From NCBI GenBank assembly GCA_017882405.1, contig JADGPO010000073.1, forward strand, positions 1 to 42,991: a DNA stretch of 42,991 nt, written 5' to 3'. The notes beneath the pieces were generated by a model, which was not told where the DNA came from, ran no database searches, and worked only from the letters and a program-made list of their open reading frames with translations. Below are positions 15,723 through 23,289 of this stretch, in pieces; within the stretch, counting starts at the first letter, position 1; every line of letters starts with the position of its first letter. This stretch comes from Solirubrobacteraceae bacterium. GTDB lineage: Bacteria; Actinomycetota; Thermoleophilia; Solirubrobacterales; Solirubrobacteraceae. Both the position numbers and the translations under genes were made by a program.

Positions 15723-15763
15723 GTGCGGCGCAAAGGCTATCCGTACCGTAGGTTTGCGCGGTC

Positions 15764-15929
15764 GTGAGCAAGAGCACATTGGCCGGCTCGGTCATCGGCG
15801 AGCTGCGGGCCAGGCTGGCCCGAGCTGATCTCCAGCGGCCGCTTCGAGCTGTCCGGCGACCCGTTCCTGGCGCTGCGCTTCGCGTCGTTGTCTCGCTTGC
15901 CGGTGCGCCTGGACCCCCTCGTAGTCTAA
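15764..15929 (+). pseudogene. Gene remnant keeping a start and an end in different frames
   Basis: A GTG at 15764 opens MSKSTLAGSVIGELRARLAR. Protein-like sense then moves two frames over at about 15822, giving ELISSGRFELSGDPFLAL and a short tail to TAA at 15927-15929. The original frame becomes Arg/Pro noise after the junction. I infer a gene with an internal deletion. The family is not recognised. Confidence 0.4.
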
Positions 15930-16450
15930 GCGTCCAGTCGGCTAAAGCCAGCGTGTCGGGCGACCGATGAGGGAGCACGGCGCTCGGCCCGAGATGCCTC
16001 ACACGACTGTTCGTGCCCGCCCTCGGGCGGGCTCCCTTCTGTCGTGTGGGGCTCCTCGGGTCGAGCGCTGTCTTTCGCCCCTTCGACACACGAGGACGCC
16101 GATGCTGATCTCACGCCGAGCCGTGGTCGCGCGCGGCTTCGCGGCGCTCGCCGGCCTGTGAACCGCGACGTACCGCCGCACGTCTTGGCGCGCGGGTAGA
16201 CCGTCGCCAGCTTGCCGCTCACCCGGCCGTGGCCGGTGAACCGCCCGGTCAGCGTGAGCTTCTCGCCGATCTGGCCCTTGAGCGGGCCGATCTTGATCCC
16301 GTTGACGCCGCGCACCTTGAACGCTCCGCTCTTCGAGATGCTCGTGCCCTTGAAGGTGAACGGGATCGGCGGCCCGCCGCCGGAGCAGTACAGCGGGACG
16401 TTGGACAGCGTGGTCTTGCGGGTCAGGCGGATGGAGCGCGAGGCACTCAT
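15926..16450 (-). pseudogene. Fragment of a secreted beta-rich protein with a degraded 3' end
   Basis: From the ATG at 16450 about 99 residues are protein-like (RLTRKTTLSNVPLYC, FTFKGTSISKSGAFKVRGV, LTGRFTGHGRVSGKLATVY, CGGTSRFTG). They resemble the single beta domain found in many uncharacterised Solirubrobacterales secreted proteins. There is no signal peptide, so the front appears lost. After about 16154 the frame turns into Arg/Ser/Pro-rich read-through across the hairpin at 15972-16076. It may still be expressed, but I judge it a fragment. Confidence 0.45.
15972..16076. ncRNA. Long imperfect hairpin, candidate structured RNA or palindromic element
   Basis: The arm at 15979-16007 pairs with 16041-16069 over 29 positions with only two adjacent mismatches and three G-U pairs, and weaker pairing continues out to 15972/16076. 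The 33-nt centre contains a second hairpin, GCCCGCCC (16015-16022) with GGGCGGGC (16025-16032). No open frame of clear quality crosses it. It could be a small RNA, a MITE-like palindrome or a remnant terminator. Transcription is unknown. Confidence 0.5.
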
Positions 16451-16578
16451 CGGTGGTCGGATTCAAGTGGTTCCTCCACCGCGCGGCAATACGGAGAATC
16501 ACGTACCATCGAGGACGGCGCGGATATCGATTGTCCTCAACACGGTCAGGTGCCCCGGCGCGGGCCTATCGCGTGGGA

Positions 16579-17172
16579 CTAGTTCACGCCAGCGGCGAAC
16601 ACCGAGTTGGGCTCGTAGCCGTCGAACACGACACTGCGGGCGAACGGGAGCGCCCGGCGCACAATCACGCAGTAGGTGCGCGTGTGGGCGCTGTTGGGCA
16701 CGCAGGTGCGGTAGATGCTGCCCGGCTGGATCGTGAACGTGTCGGCGTGGGGGGCGTTGCGGCGAAACTGCGCCGGGGCGCGGTCGCCGATGTAGGCCAC
16801 CGCACGCACGACGGCGTCACGATAGGCCGCATCGTCAGAGCGGATGTCGGAGCGGTTGGCCAGGCCGGCGACGACGAACCCGGCCGTGATCAGCGCCAGG
16901 CAGAAGGTCCCGGCGTAGTTGCGAGCCACCACCGTGGGCAGGTCACGCCGGCGGCGGCGCAGCACCGCTCCGAGCGGGCGCGAGAGCAGCACGACCGCCA
17001 GCAGGTTCACGGCCAACCCCACGACGACTCCGCCGGCCACGCTCTGCTGGCGGCCGGAGACGGGCAGCGAGTGTCCGACCAGGCCGTCGACGAGCGAGAG
17101 CACGGCGAACATCGGCCACAACCAGGCGCCGCGATAGCGCCATCGGGCACGCACCAGCCAGGCACCGTCCAT
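16579..17172 (-). CDS. Membrane protein with a C-terminal extracytoplasmic domain, unknown function
   Basis: This 197-residue protein has three hydrophobic segments (WLWPMFAVLSLVDGLVG, then VVVGLAVNLLAVVLLS, then GTFCLALITAGFVVAGLA) separated by an Arg-rich loop (RRRRRDLP). A domain of about 95 residues follows, starting NRSDIRSDDAAYRDAV and containing two cysteines (YRTCVPNSAHTRTYC). No family is recognised. The ATG at 17172 has a TAATCT box (17182-17187, minus) 9 nt upstream and no ribosome site. It is divergent from the dehydrogenase operon. Confidence 0.7.
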   Translation of the reverse strand: MDGAWLVRARWRYRGAWLWPMFAVLSLVDGLVGHSLPVSGRQQSVAGGVVVGLAVNLLAVVLLSRPLGAVLRRRRRDLPTVVARNYAGTFCLALITAGFVVAGLANRSDIRSDDAAYRDAVVRAVAYIGDRAPAQFRRNAPHADTFTIQPGSIYRTCVPNSAHTRTYCVIVRRALPFARSVVFDGYEPNSVFAAGVN

Positions 17173-17181
17173 TGCCAGAGA

Positions 17182-17210
17182 AGATTACGGACGGGGGCGA
17201 GGAGTAATCT
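17182..17210. promoter_or_regulatory. 7-bp inverted repeat in the dehydrogenase/membrane-protein divergent region
   Basis: AGATTAC (17182-17188) and GTAATCT (17204-17210) are exact reverse complements 15 bp apart. The left arm contains the putative -10 box of the divergent membrane gene. The repeat could be an operator serving one or both directions. Confidence 0.45.
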
Positions 17211-17313
17211 CGTGGCCCCCGACCAGGCCGCGACGGAGATCCCGTAGCGGCTTTGCAACCGGCCCGGCGAGGAGATCCCCCGCGGGCCCATCGAGTAAGG
17301 GAGACAACTGAAG

Positions 17314-18387
17314 ATGGCAACCGACACGGCGGCCTTGCATCCGACCTCGGCGGAAGGCGAGCTCGGCGAGCATCTGCTGCTCTCCGACCGGATCGAGCTG
17401 CTGCGCGCGATGCTGATGATGCGCGGCATCGAGGAGCGCGCGATGAGCCTGTACCGGCAGGGCAAGGTGCCGGGCTCCTTCTATGACGGCTACGGCCAGG
17501 AGGCGGTTTCGGCCGGCGCCGCGTTCGCGATGGCGCCCGAGGATCGCCTCTGCGTGCTGCACCGCGACCTGGCGGCCCACCTGATCCGGGGAGTGAGCCC
17601 CAGCCGGATCCTGTCTCAGTACATGGGCCGGGCGGCCGGCGTGACGCGCGGACGCGATGGCAACGTGCATTTCGGCGACCGCACGCTGGGCTGCGTCGGC
17701 ATGGTCTCGATGCTGCCCGACATGATGCTGGTAGCGGCCGGCATGGCGATGGCCTTCAAGCTGCGCGGCGAGCGGCGCTGCGCGCTCACCTGGTTCGGCG
17801 ACGGCTCCACGTCCCGGGGCGACTTCCACGAGGCGATGAACTGGGCCGGGGTGCAGAAGCTGCCGGTGGTGTTCGTGCTGGAGAACAACCAGTACGCGTA
17901 CTCCACCCCGGTCGCCAAGCAGTACGCGGTCGACCCGGTGCAGCGCGCCACCGCCTACGGCTTCGCCGGGCTGACGGTCGACGGCAACGATGCCGAGGCG
18001 ATGTTCGAGGCCACGCGCGCCGCGCGCGAGCGCGCGGTGGACGGCGGCGGCCCGACGCTGATCGAGGCGGTCACGATGCGCATGCACGGCCATGCTGCTC
18101 ACGACGACATGAAGTACGTGCCCCGCGAGCAGGTCGAGAAATGGCGCGCGCGCGATCCGATCGAGCGTCAGGAGAAGCGGCTGCGCGAGGCGGGCGTGGA
18201 CGTCCAGGCCGTGCGCGCCTCGGTGACCGCCGAGATCGACGCGGCGGCCACCGAGGCGCTGGCCGGCCCGATGCCGGACCCCGGCGATGTCCTGAAGGGC
18301 GTGTTCTGCACCGGCGAGGCCGAGCCGCTGGGTGACGGCCAGGCGCCGTGGAGTGGCTTTGCCGCCTCGCCGGAAGGTGATGCCTGA
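17314..18387 (+). CDS. 2-Oxoacid dehydrogenase E1 component, alpha subunit (PdhA-like)
   Basis: The 357-residue subunit decarboxylates a 2-oxoacid with thiamine diphosphate. The ThDP motif runs from GDGSTSRGDFHEAMNW at residue 162 to the ENN at 190-192. Earlier blocks GSFYDGYGQEA, HRDLAAHLIRG and GRDGNVHF are standard for this family. The subunit class covers pyruvate, branched-chain and acetoin dehydrogenases, and the exact substrate is not settled by sequence. The ATG at 17314 has a GGGAG ribosome site. It heads an operon with E1beta, E2 and lipB. Confidence 0.93.
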   Translation: MATDTAALHPTSAEGELGEHLLLSDRIELLRAMLMMRGIEERAMSLYRQGKVPGSFYDGYGQEAVSAGAAFAMAPEDRLCVLHRDLAAHLIRGVSPSRILSQYMGRAAGVTRGRDGNVHFGDRTLGCVGMVSMLPDMMLVAAGMAMAFKLRGERRCALTWFGDGSTSRGDFHEAMNWAGVQKLPVVFVLENNQYAYSTPVAKQYAVDPVQRATAYGFAGLTVDGNDAEAMFEATRAARERAVDGGGPTLIEAVTMRMHGHAAHDDMKYVPREQVEKWRARDPIERQEKRLREAGVDVQAVRASVTAEIDAAATEALAGPMPDPGDVLKGVFCTGEAEPLGDGQAPWSGFAASPEGDA

Positions 18388-19361
18388 TGGCCGTGATGAC
18401 CTATCTGCAGGCGATCTCCTCGGCGCTGCGCGACGAGCTGCGGGCCGACGAACGGGTGCTGGTGATGGGCGAGGACGTCGGCGTCTTCGGGGGCGCCTTC
18501 AAGGTGACCGACGGGTTCGTGGAGGAGTTCGGCACAGATCGGGTGATGGACACCCCGCTGGCCGAGGCGGCGATCATCGGCTGCGCCGTGGGCGCGGCGG
18601 TGGTGGGCATGCGGCCGGTGTGCGAGATGCAGTTCGCCGACTTCATCTCCTGCGGCTTCGATCAGCTGGTCAACGTGGCCGGCAGGATGCACTACCGCCA
18701 GGGCCTGGCGGTGCCGATCGTGATCCGGCTGCCGTCGGGCGGCGGGTTCTCCGGCGGCCCGTTTCACTCCCAGAACCCGGAGGCGCTGTTCATGCACTCG
18801 CCCGGGCTGAAAGTGGTCGCCCCCTCCACCGCGGAGGACGCCAAGGGGCTGCTGCACGCCGCGATCCACGACCCCAACCCGGTGTGCTTCATGGAGCACA
18901 AGCACCTCTACCGGCGGGTCAAGGGCGAGGTGCCCGAGGGCGTGTACGACACCCCGTTCCGGGCGCGAGTGGCGCGGGGTGGGCGGGGTTCCCATGACCT
19001 GGTGGTCATCTGTTACGGCGCGATGGTCGACGTGGCGCTGGCTGCCACCGAGGATCTGGAGGACGCCTCGATCGAGGTGCTGGACCTGCGCTCGTTGGTG
19101 CCGCTGGACGAGGAGGCGATCCTCGACTCGGTGGCCCGCTGCTCCAAGGTGGTGATCGTCGATGAGGCCAACATGACCTGCGCGGCGGGCGCCCAGGTGG
19201 CGGCGCTGATCGCCGAGCGGGGCTTCGAGGACCTCGACGGCCCGGTCGTCCGGGTGGCCACGCCCGACGTGCCGATCCCGTTCTCGCCGCCGCTGGAGCA
19301 GGCCGTCCTGCCCGGCGTCGACCGCGTCAAGGAGGCGTGCCGTGAGCTCCTCGCCTACTGA
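18387..19361 (+). CDS. 2-Oxoacid dehydrogenase E1 component, beta subunit
   Basis: The 324-residue subunit completes the alpha2beta2 E1. It begins AVMTYLQAISSALRDEL and carries VMGEDVGVFGGAF, DTPLAEAAIIG, EMQFADFI and SGGGFSGGPFHSQNPEALF, the normal order of E1beta blocks. Its C-terminal transketolase domain (LVVICYGAMV, EVLDLRSLVPLDEE) is intact. The start codon overlaps the E1alpha stop by one base (TGATG), a strong sign of coupled translation in the stoichiometry the complex needs. Confidence 0.93.
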   Translation: MAVMTYLQAISSALRDELRADERVLVMGEDVGVFGGAFKVTDGFVEEFGTDRVMDTPLAEAAIIGCAVGAAVVGMRPVCEMQFADFISCGFDQLVNVAGRMHYRQGLAVPIVIRLPSGGGFSGGPFHSQNPEALFMHSPGLKVVAPSTAEDAKGLLHAAIHDPNPVCFMEHKHLYRRVKGEVPEGVYDTPFRARVARGGRGSHDLVVICYGAMVDVALAATEDLEDASIEVLDLRSLVPLDEEAILDSVARCSKVVIVDEANMTCAAGAQVAALIAERGFEDLDGPVVRVATPDVPIPFSPPLEQAVLPGVDRVKEACRELLAY

Positions 19362-20562
19362 ATCAGTTCCCGCCCCCCACCCCCAAACCACCGTGGACGT
19401 GACCATGCCCCAGATGGGCGTGTCGGTCGTCGAGGGGACGATCGTCGCCTGGCGCGTGGAGGTCGGCGACCGGGTCGAGCCCGAGCAGACGGTGTGCGAG
19501 ATCTCCACCGACAAGATCGACACCGAGGTTCCGTCACCGGTCGGCGGCGTGGTGGCCGAGATCGTCGTCGCTGTCGAGGAGACGGTCGAGGTGGGCGTGG
19601 TGCTCGCCCGGATCGCCACCGGTGACGCCCCCGCCATCACGCCGCCGTCGGCAACGCCCGCGCGCCCGAGCGCGAACGGACGGCGGCGGTACTCCCCTGT
19701 CGTCCAGCGGATCGCTGCCGAGCATGACATCGATCTGTCAACCGTGGTCGGTACCGGGCGCGATGGTCGAGTCCGGAAACAGGACGTGCTGGCCCTCGTG
19801 GGCGCGAACGGCTCCGGGCCCGCCGAGCCCCCGATGCACATCGAGAGCCCGTATCGCCCGGATCCCGAACCGGTCGCCCCCGCTGCGGTCACCGACGGAG
19901 GCGGGCTGTCGCGGATGCGGCGCCAGATCGGCGAGCACATGAAGCGCTCGCTGGACACGGCCGCCACGTGCACGACCTGGATCGAGGTCGACATGTTCCG
20001 CGTGGAGGCGGCGCGAGCCCGGCTGGGCGTCACCGCGCTGGCGTTCGTCGCGCGGGCGACGATCGACGCGCTGCGCGAGTACCCGGCGGTCAACGCCTGG
20101 CTGGAGGGCGAGCGCTACACGCAGGTCTCAGACGTCAACCTCGGCATCGCCGTTTCGCTGGGCGAGGACGGGCTGATCGTGCCGGTGATCCACCGCGCCC
20201 ACGAGCTCTCGGTGGAGGGGCTGGGGGCGCGGATCCGCGATCTGGCCCGCCGTGCCCGGGACCGCTCGCTCACGCCCGACGAGGTGCAGGGCGGCACCTT
20301 CACGATCACCAATCCGGGTCAGTACGGTTCGATCATGGCCACGCCGATCATCAATCAGCCGCAGGTCGGGATCCTCGACCTGGAGGCCGTGGTCAAGCGG
20401 CCGGTGGTGATCGAAAGCTCCGATGGAACCACCAACGACTCGATCGCGATCCGCCCGATGACGATCCTCGGGCTGAGCTGGGACCACCGCGCGCTCGACG
20501 GGGCGCTGTCGGCGCAGTTCCTGGCCGGGGTGAAGCGGCGGCTGCAGGGGGTGGTGGTGTGA
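19342..20562 (+). CDS. 2-Oxoacid dehydrogenase E2, dihydrolipoamide acyltransferase
   Basis: The 406-residue E2 core moves the acyl group from E1 to CoA. A single lipoyl domain carries the lipoylated Lys58 in EISTDKIDTEV. It is followed by a Pro/Ala linker, a peripheral-subunit-binding domain (YSPVVQRIAAEHDIDL, GTGRDGRVRKQDV) and the catalytic domain ending in SWDHRALDGA with His and Asp of HxxxDG. The GTG start lies inside the E1beta end (20-bp overlap). No E3 (lipoamide dehydrogenase) gene is adjacent, so E3 must be supplied from elsewhere. Confidence 0.93.
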   Translation: MSSSPTESVPAPHPQTTVDVTMPQMGVSVVEGTIVAWRVEVGDRVEPEQTVCEISTDKIDTEVPSPVGGVVAEIVVAVEETVEVGVVLARIATGDAPAITPPSATPARPSANGRRRYSPVVQRIAAEHDIDLSTVVGTGRDGRVRKQDVLALVGANGSGPAEPPMHIESPYRPDPEPVAPAAVTDGGGLSRMRRQIGEHMKRSLDTAATCTTWIEVDMFRVEAARARLGVTALAFVARATIDALREYPAVNAWLEGERYTQVSDVNLGIAVSLGEDGLIVPVIHRAHELSVEGLGARIRDLARRARDRSLTPDEVQGGTFTITNPGQYGSIMATPIINQPQVGILDLEAVVKRPVVIESSDGTTNDSIAIRPMTILGLSWDHRALDGALSAQFLAGVKRRLQGVVV

Positions 20563-21260
20563 CCGAGGAGCTGTGGGTGTGCCGGCTGGGCCTCGTCGAC
20601 TACGGCGAGGCCCTGGATCTGCAGGAGCGCCTGCGGGCGGCGCGCCAGGCCGGCGCGGTCCCTGACGTGATGCTCCTGCTCGAGCACCCGCCCACCTACA
20701 CGCGGGGAAGGCGCTCGGGTGCCGGCGATCTGCCGATGGGCGAGGACTGGTACCGGCTGCAGGGCTTCGAGATCGTCGACGTCAATCGCGGCGGCAAGAT
20801 CACCTACCACGGACCCGGCCAGCTGGTCGGCTATCCGATCGTGCGCGTCGACGACGTCGTCGAGTACATCCGCACGCTGGAACGCGGGCTCGTCGCCGCC
20901 CTGGCCGAGGAGGGCATTCAGGCCCGGGCGCGCCCCGAGGACGGCCCCGACTACACCGGCGTTTGGGTGGGCGAGCGCAAGATCGCGTCGCTTGGCGTCC
21001 ACCTCGCCCGCGGCGTGACCACGCACGGGTTCGCGGTCAACGTCGAGAACGACCTGCAGCCGTTCTCCTGGGTCGTGGCCTGCGGACTGCCCGAAGTGCA
21101 GATGACCTCGCTGATCCGGGAGACGGGCCGCGGCGCCGGCTGCCTGCCGTGTTTCTCCAAGCGCGCCGCGTTCGCGGTGGCTTCGGCGCTCAGGCGGCAG
21201 CAGCGGCTCGTCTCGCGGGCGCGGCTCGAGGCGGCGCTCGGCGCCCCGGTGCGGGTCTAG
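20559..21260 (+). CDS. lipB: Octanoyl-[acyl-carrier protein]:protein N-octanoyltransferase
   Basis: The 233-residue enzyme transfers octanoate from ACP to lipoyl-domain lysines, the first step of lipoate assembly. Its start GTG shares GTGA with the E2 stop. EHPPTYTRGR, the substrate pocket NRGGKITYHGPGQLVGYPI and both catalytic residues are present: Lys141 in GERKIASLGV and Cys175 in ACGLPEVQMTS. Placing it directly after E2 couples lipoylation to synthesis of the lipoyl acceptor. Its stop shares CTAG with the opposite gene. Confidence 0.95.
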   Translation: MTEELWVCRLGLVDYGEALDLQERLRAARQAGAVPDVMLLLEHPPTYTRGRRSGAGDLPMGEDWYRLQGFEIVDVNRGGKITYHGPGQLVGYPIVRVDDVVEYIRTLERGLVAALAEEGIQARARPEDGPDYTGVWVGERKIASLGVHLARGVTTHGFAVNVENDLQPFSWVVACGLPEVQMTSLIRETGRGAGCLPCFSKRAAFAVASALRRQQRLVSRARLEAALGAPVRV

Positions 21261-22027
21261 CCGGCCAGTCCCAGGCGCCGGCGGATCTCCGCCAGCGTCT
21301 CGGTCGACAGGGACTCGCTCTCCTGAGCGGGCGCCCCGGCCCGAGCGCGCACGATCGCCTCCTGAAGATCGTCCAGGTCAACCCCCAGCTCGGCGAGTGC
21401 CCGGGCGGCCGGGGTCCCGGGTGCGGCAGCGAGCATCAGCAGCAGCAGGTCACCGTCGTCGGGGGCGCGATCCAGCTCGGCCCGGATCTCGCGCTCCAAG
21501 CCGTTGATCGCCGAGCCGCGGTCTCCGAGCCAGTCCAAAGAGATCGTCTGGCGGGAGCCGGTCGCACGCGTCGTGCGCACGTCTGGGCCCGGTGCCTGGG
21601 GGAGCATCTTGACGAGCTCCTCGCGCAGGCCGGCCGCGTCGACCTCGCGGTCGGCGAGGACGCGAGCGGCGGTCGAGTCGGGAATCCTCAGCAGGCCAAG
21701 CAGCAGGTGCTCGGTGTCGATGTGGGCGTTCTGGAGGCGCAGCGCCTCGCGCAGTGACAGCTCCAGCATCTGCTTTGCCCGCGGGGTGAACGGCACTATG
21801 CCCGCGCTGGGCGCGTCGCCCGCGGGGCCGATCGACACCACCGCCGACCGCGCGCCCTCGAGAGTTAGTCCGCGCGAGCCCAGCACCCGCGCCGCCAGCC
21901 CGTCGGGTACCCGAAGGAGCCCCAGCAGCAGGTGCTCGGTGCCGATGTGGGGGTGTCCCAGATCTCGCGACTCCTCCTGGCCCAGGACCACCGCCTGGCG
22001 GGCGCGATCGGTGAAACGCTCGAACAG
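21257..22027 (-). CDS. Stand-alone Clp N-domain (ClpC-like repeat) protein, probable CTG start
   Basis: The protein consists only of ClpC-type N-domain repeats. The first is GTEHLLLGLLRVPDGLAARVL, the second begins FTPRAKQMLELSLREALRLQ, and a third, diverged copy ends the protein (DLLLLMLAAAPGTPAARAL). There is no AAA+ ATPase module, so it cannot be an unfoldase. It may act as an adaptor, substrate decoy or regulator of Clp protease. ClpC proteins start MFERFTDRAR. Here the same sequence is preceded by CTG at 22027, with an in-frame TGA 5 codons upstream. If CTG is not used, translation would start at the GTG at 21991. Confidence 0.75.
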   Translation of the reverse strand: MFERFTDRARQAVVLGQEESRDLGHPHIGTEHLLLGLLRVPDGLAARVLGSRGLTLEGARSAVVSIGPAGDAPSAGIVPFTPRAKQMLELSLREALRLQNAHIDTEHLLLGLLRIPDSTAARVLADREVDAAGLREELVKMLPQAPGPDVRTTRATGSRQTISLDWLGDRGSAINGLEREIRAELDRAPDDGDLLLLMLAAAPGTPAARALAELGVDLDDLQEAIVRARAGAPAQESESLSTETLAEIRRRLGLAG

Positions 22028-22039
22028 GAGCCCAGGATC

Positions 22040-22243
22040 TCACCCGGCGCCCGAGGTGGCAAGGCTTTGTCCGGTGCTCAGCAGGCCGATGAGCAGCGCG
22101 GCGATCCGGGGGCGCTCGTTCTTGATCTGACGGTCGGTGACCCTGACCGGGCGCCAGCCGACGCGGACGAGCTGACCCAACGCCATCACTCCGTGTTGCG
22201 CCTCGGCTAACGAGACATATGCTCCCGCGAATCGAGGTGCCAT
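22040..22243 (-). pseudogene. Internally deleted DUF559-type (AbiEi-N plus endonuclease-like) gene
   Basis: The 67-codon reading joins two recognisable ends of a family normally near 300 residues. AYVSLAEAQHGVMALGQL matches the N-terminal winged helix, and VGWRPVRVTDRQIKNERPRI then IAALLIGLLS matches the extreme C-terminus of the DUF559 nuclease-like domain. The whole catalytic middle is absent. The join is in frame, so a short peptide could be made. Family assignment is from remembered patterns and should be searched. Confidence 0.5.
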
Positions 22244-22308
22244 CCCGCGAGCGTGCCGAAAAACCTGTGCCGCGTGGGTGCCAGACGTGACGAAGTAGCC
22301 TTATACGT

Positions 22309-23289
22309 GTGGAGAATCGGCAACATGCCACGCGGTCGCGGGCCAATCCCGGTGGGATTGCCGATGTGCTGTCGGTTCTGGGGCCCGACACGCAGCCGCA
22401 CCGGGGGCGCAAGCCGCCGTGGTTCAAGGTGCCGGCGCCCGGCGGACCCCGGTATCGAGAGCTCAAGGAGCTGATCGACTCCGAGAACCTCCACACCGTC
22501 TGCCAGGAGGCGGCGTGCCCCAACATCGGCGAGTGCTGGCAGCGGGGGACGGCGACGTTCATGATCCTCGGCGACACCTGTACGCGCAGGTGCGGCTTCT
22601 GCAACGTCAAGACGGGCAAGCCGACGTGGAACGACCCGCTGGAGCCCGCCCGGGTCGCGCGCAGCGTCGCCAAGATGGGTCTGCGCCACGCCGTCATCAC
22701 CTCCGTGGACCGCGACGACCTCCCGGACTATGGGGCCAGCGCGTTCGTCGGCGTCATCCGCCAGATCCGCCACCAGTCGCCGCAGACCCAGATCGAGGTG
22801 CTCACGCCTGACTTCCGGGGAGCCGAGATGCCGCTGGCCAAGGTGATTGCCGAGCGGCCCGACGTCTTCAACCACAACGTCGAGGTGGTACCCCGCCTGT
22901 ACCCGGTGGCGCGCCGCGGATCCACCTGGGAGCGGTCGAAGAGAGTGCTGCGCAACGCCAAGGAATATGCCGGCGACGAGGTCACCACCAAGTCGGGTCT
23001 GATGGTCGGGCTGGGCGAGTCGTTCGAGGAGATGGTGGATGCGCTTGGTCAACTGCGCGACAATGAGGTCCAGGTGCTGACCGTCGGTCAGTATTTACGC
23101 CCCACCGAACGTCATCTTCCGATCGTGCGCTACTGGCATCCCGACGAATTCGCCGCCCTCGAGCGGGCCGCCTACGAGCTCGGGTTCGAGCACGTGGCCG
23201 CCGGTCCGCTGGTGCGCTCGAGCTACCACGCCGACCAGCACGTCGCCCAGCGCCAGCCGGGCGTCGGTCCCCTGAAGGAGATCGCGTGA
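22309..23289 (+). CDS. lipA: Lipoyl synthase (radical SAM)
   Basis: The 326-residue enzyme inserts two sulphurs into the octanoyl chain on E2. It has the auxiliary cluster cysteines Cys65, Cys70 and Cys76 (CQEAACPNIGEC) and the radical-SAM cysteines Cys91, Cys95 and Cys98 (CTRRCGFC). The C-terminal RSSYHAD serine that ligates the auxiliary cluster is also present. The GTG at 22309 has a TAGCCT box (22296-22301) exactly 7 nt upstream, suggesting a leaderless mRNA. With lipB and E2 nearby, the lipoylation pathway is complete here. Confidence 0.95.
   Translation: MENRQHATRSRANPGGIADVLSVLGPDTQPHRGRKPPWFKVPAPGGPRYRELKELIDSENLHTVCQEAACPNIGECWQRGTATFMILGDTCTRRCGFCNVKTGKPTWNDPLEPARVARSVAKMGLRHAVITSVDRDDLPDYGASAFVGVIRQIRHQSPQTQIEVLTPDFRGAEMPLAKVIAERPDVFNHNVEVVPRLYPVARRGSTWERSKRVLRNAKEYAGDEVTTKSGLMVGLGESFEEMVDALGQLRDNEVQVLTVGQYLRPTERHLPIVRYWHPDEFAALERAAYELGFEHVAAGPLVRSSYHADQHVAQRQPGVGPLKEIA

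Noticed and set aside
13618..16089. 823-codon minus-strand open frame across the exporter and MarR genes
   Set aside because: It overlaps the exporter, MarR and SDR genes in the wrong frame and has Ser/Ala/Arg-rich noise. Only the nested real genes have family motifs.
22040..22243. Intact small antitoxin gene
   Set aside because: Its two halves match opposite ends of a much longer family, so a deletion remnant explains it better than a complete antitoxin.
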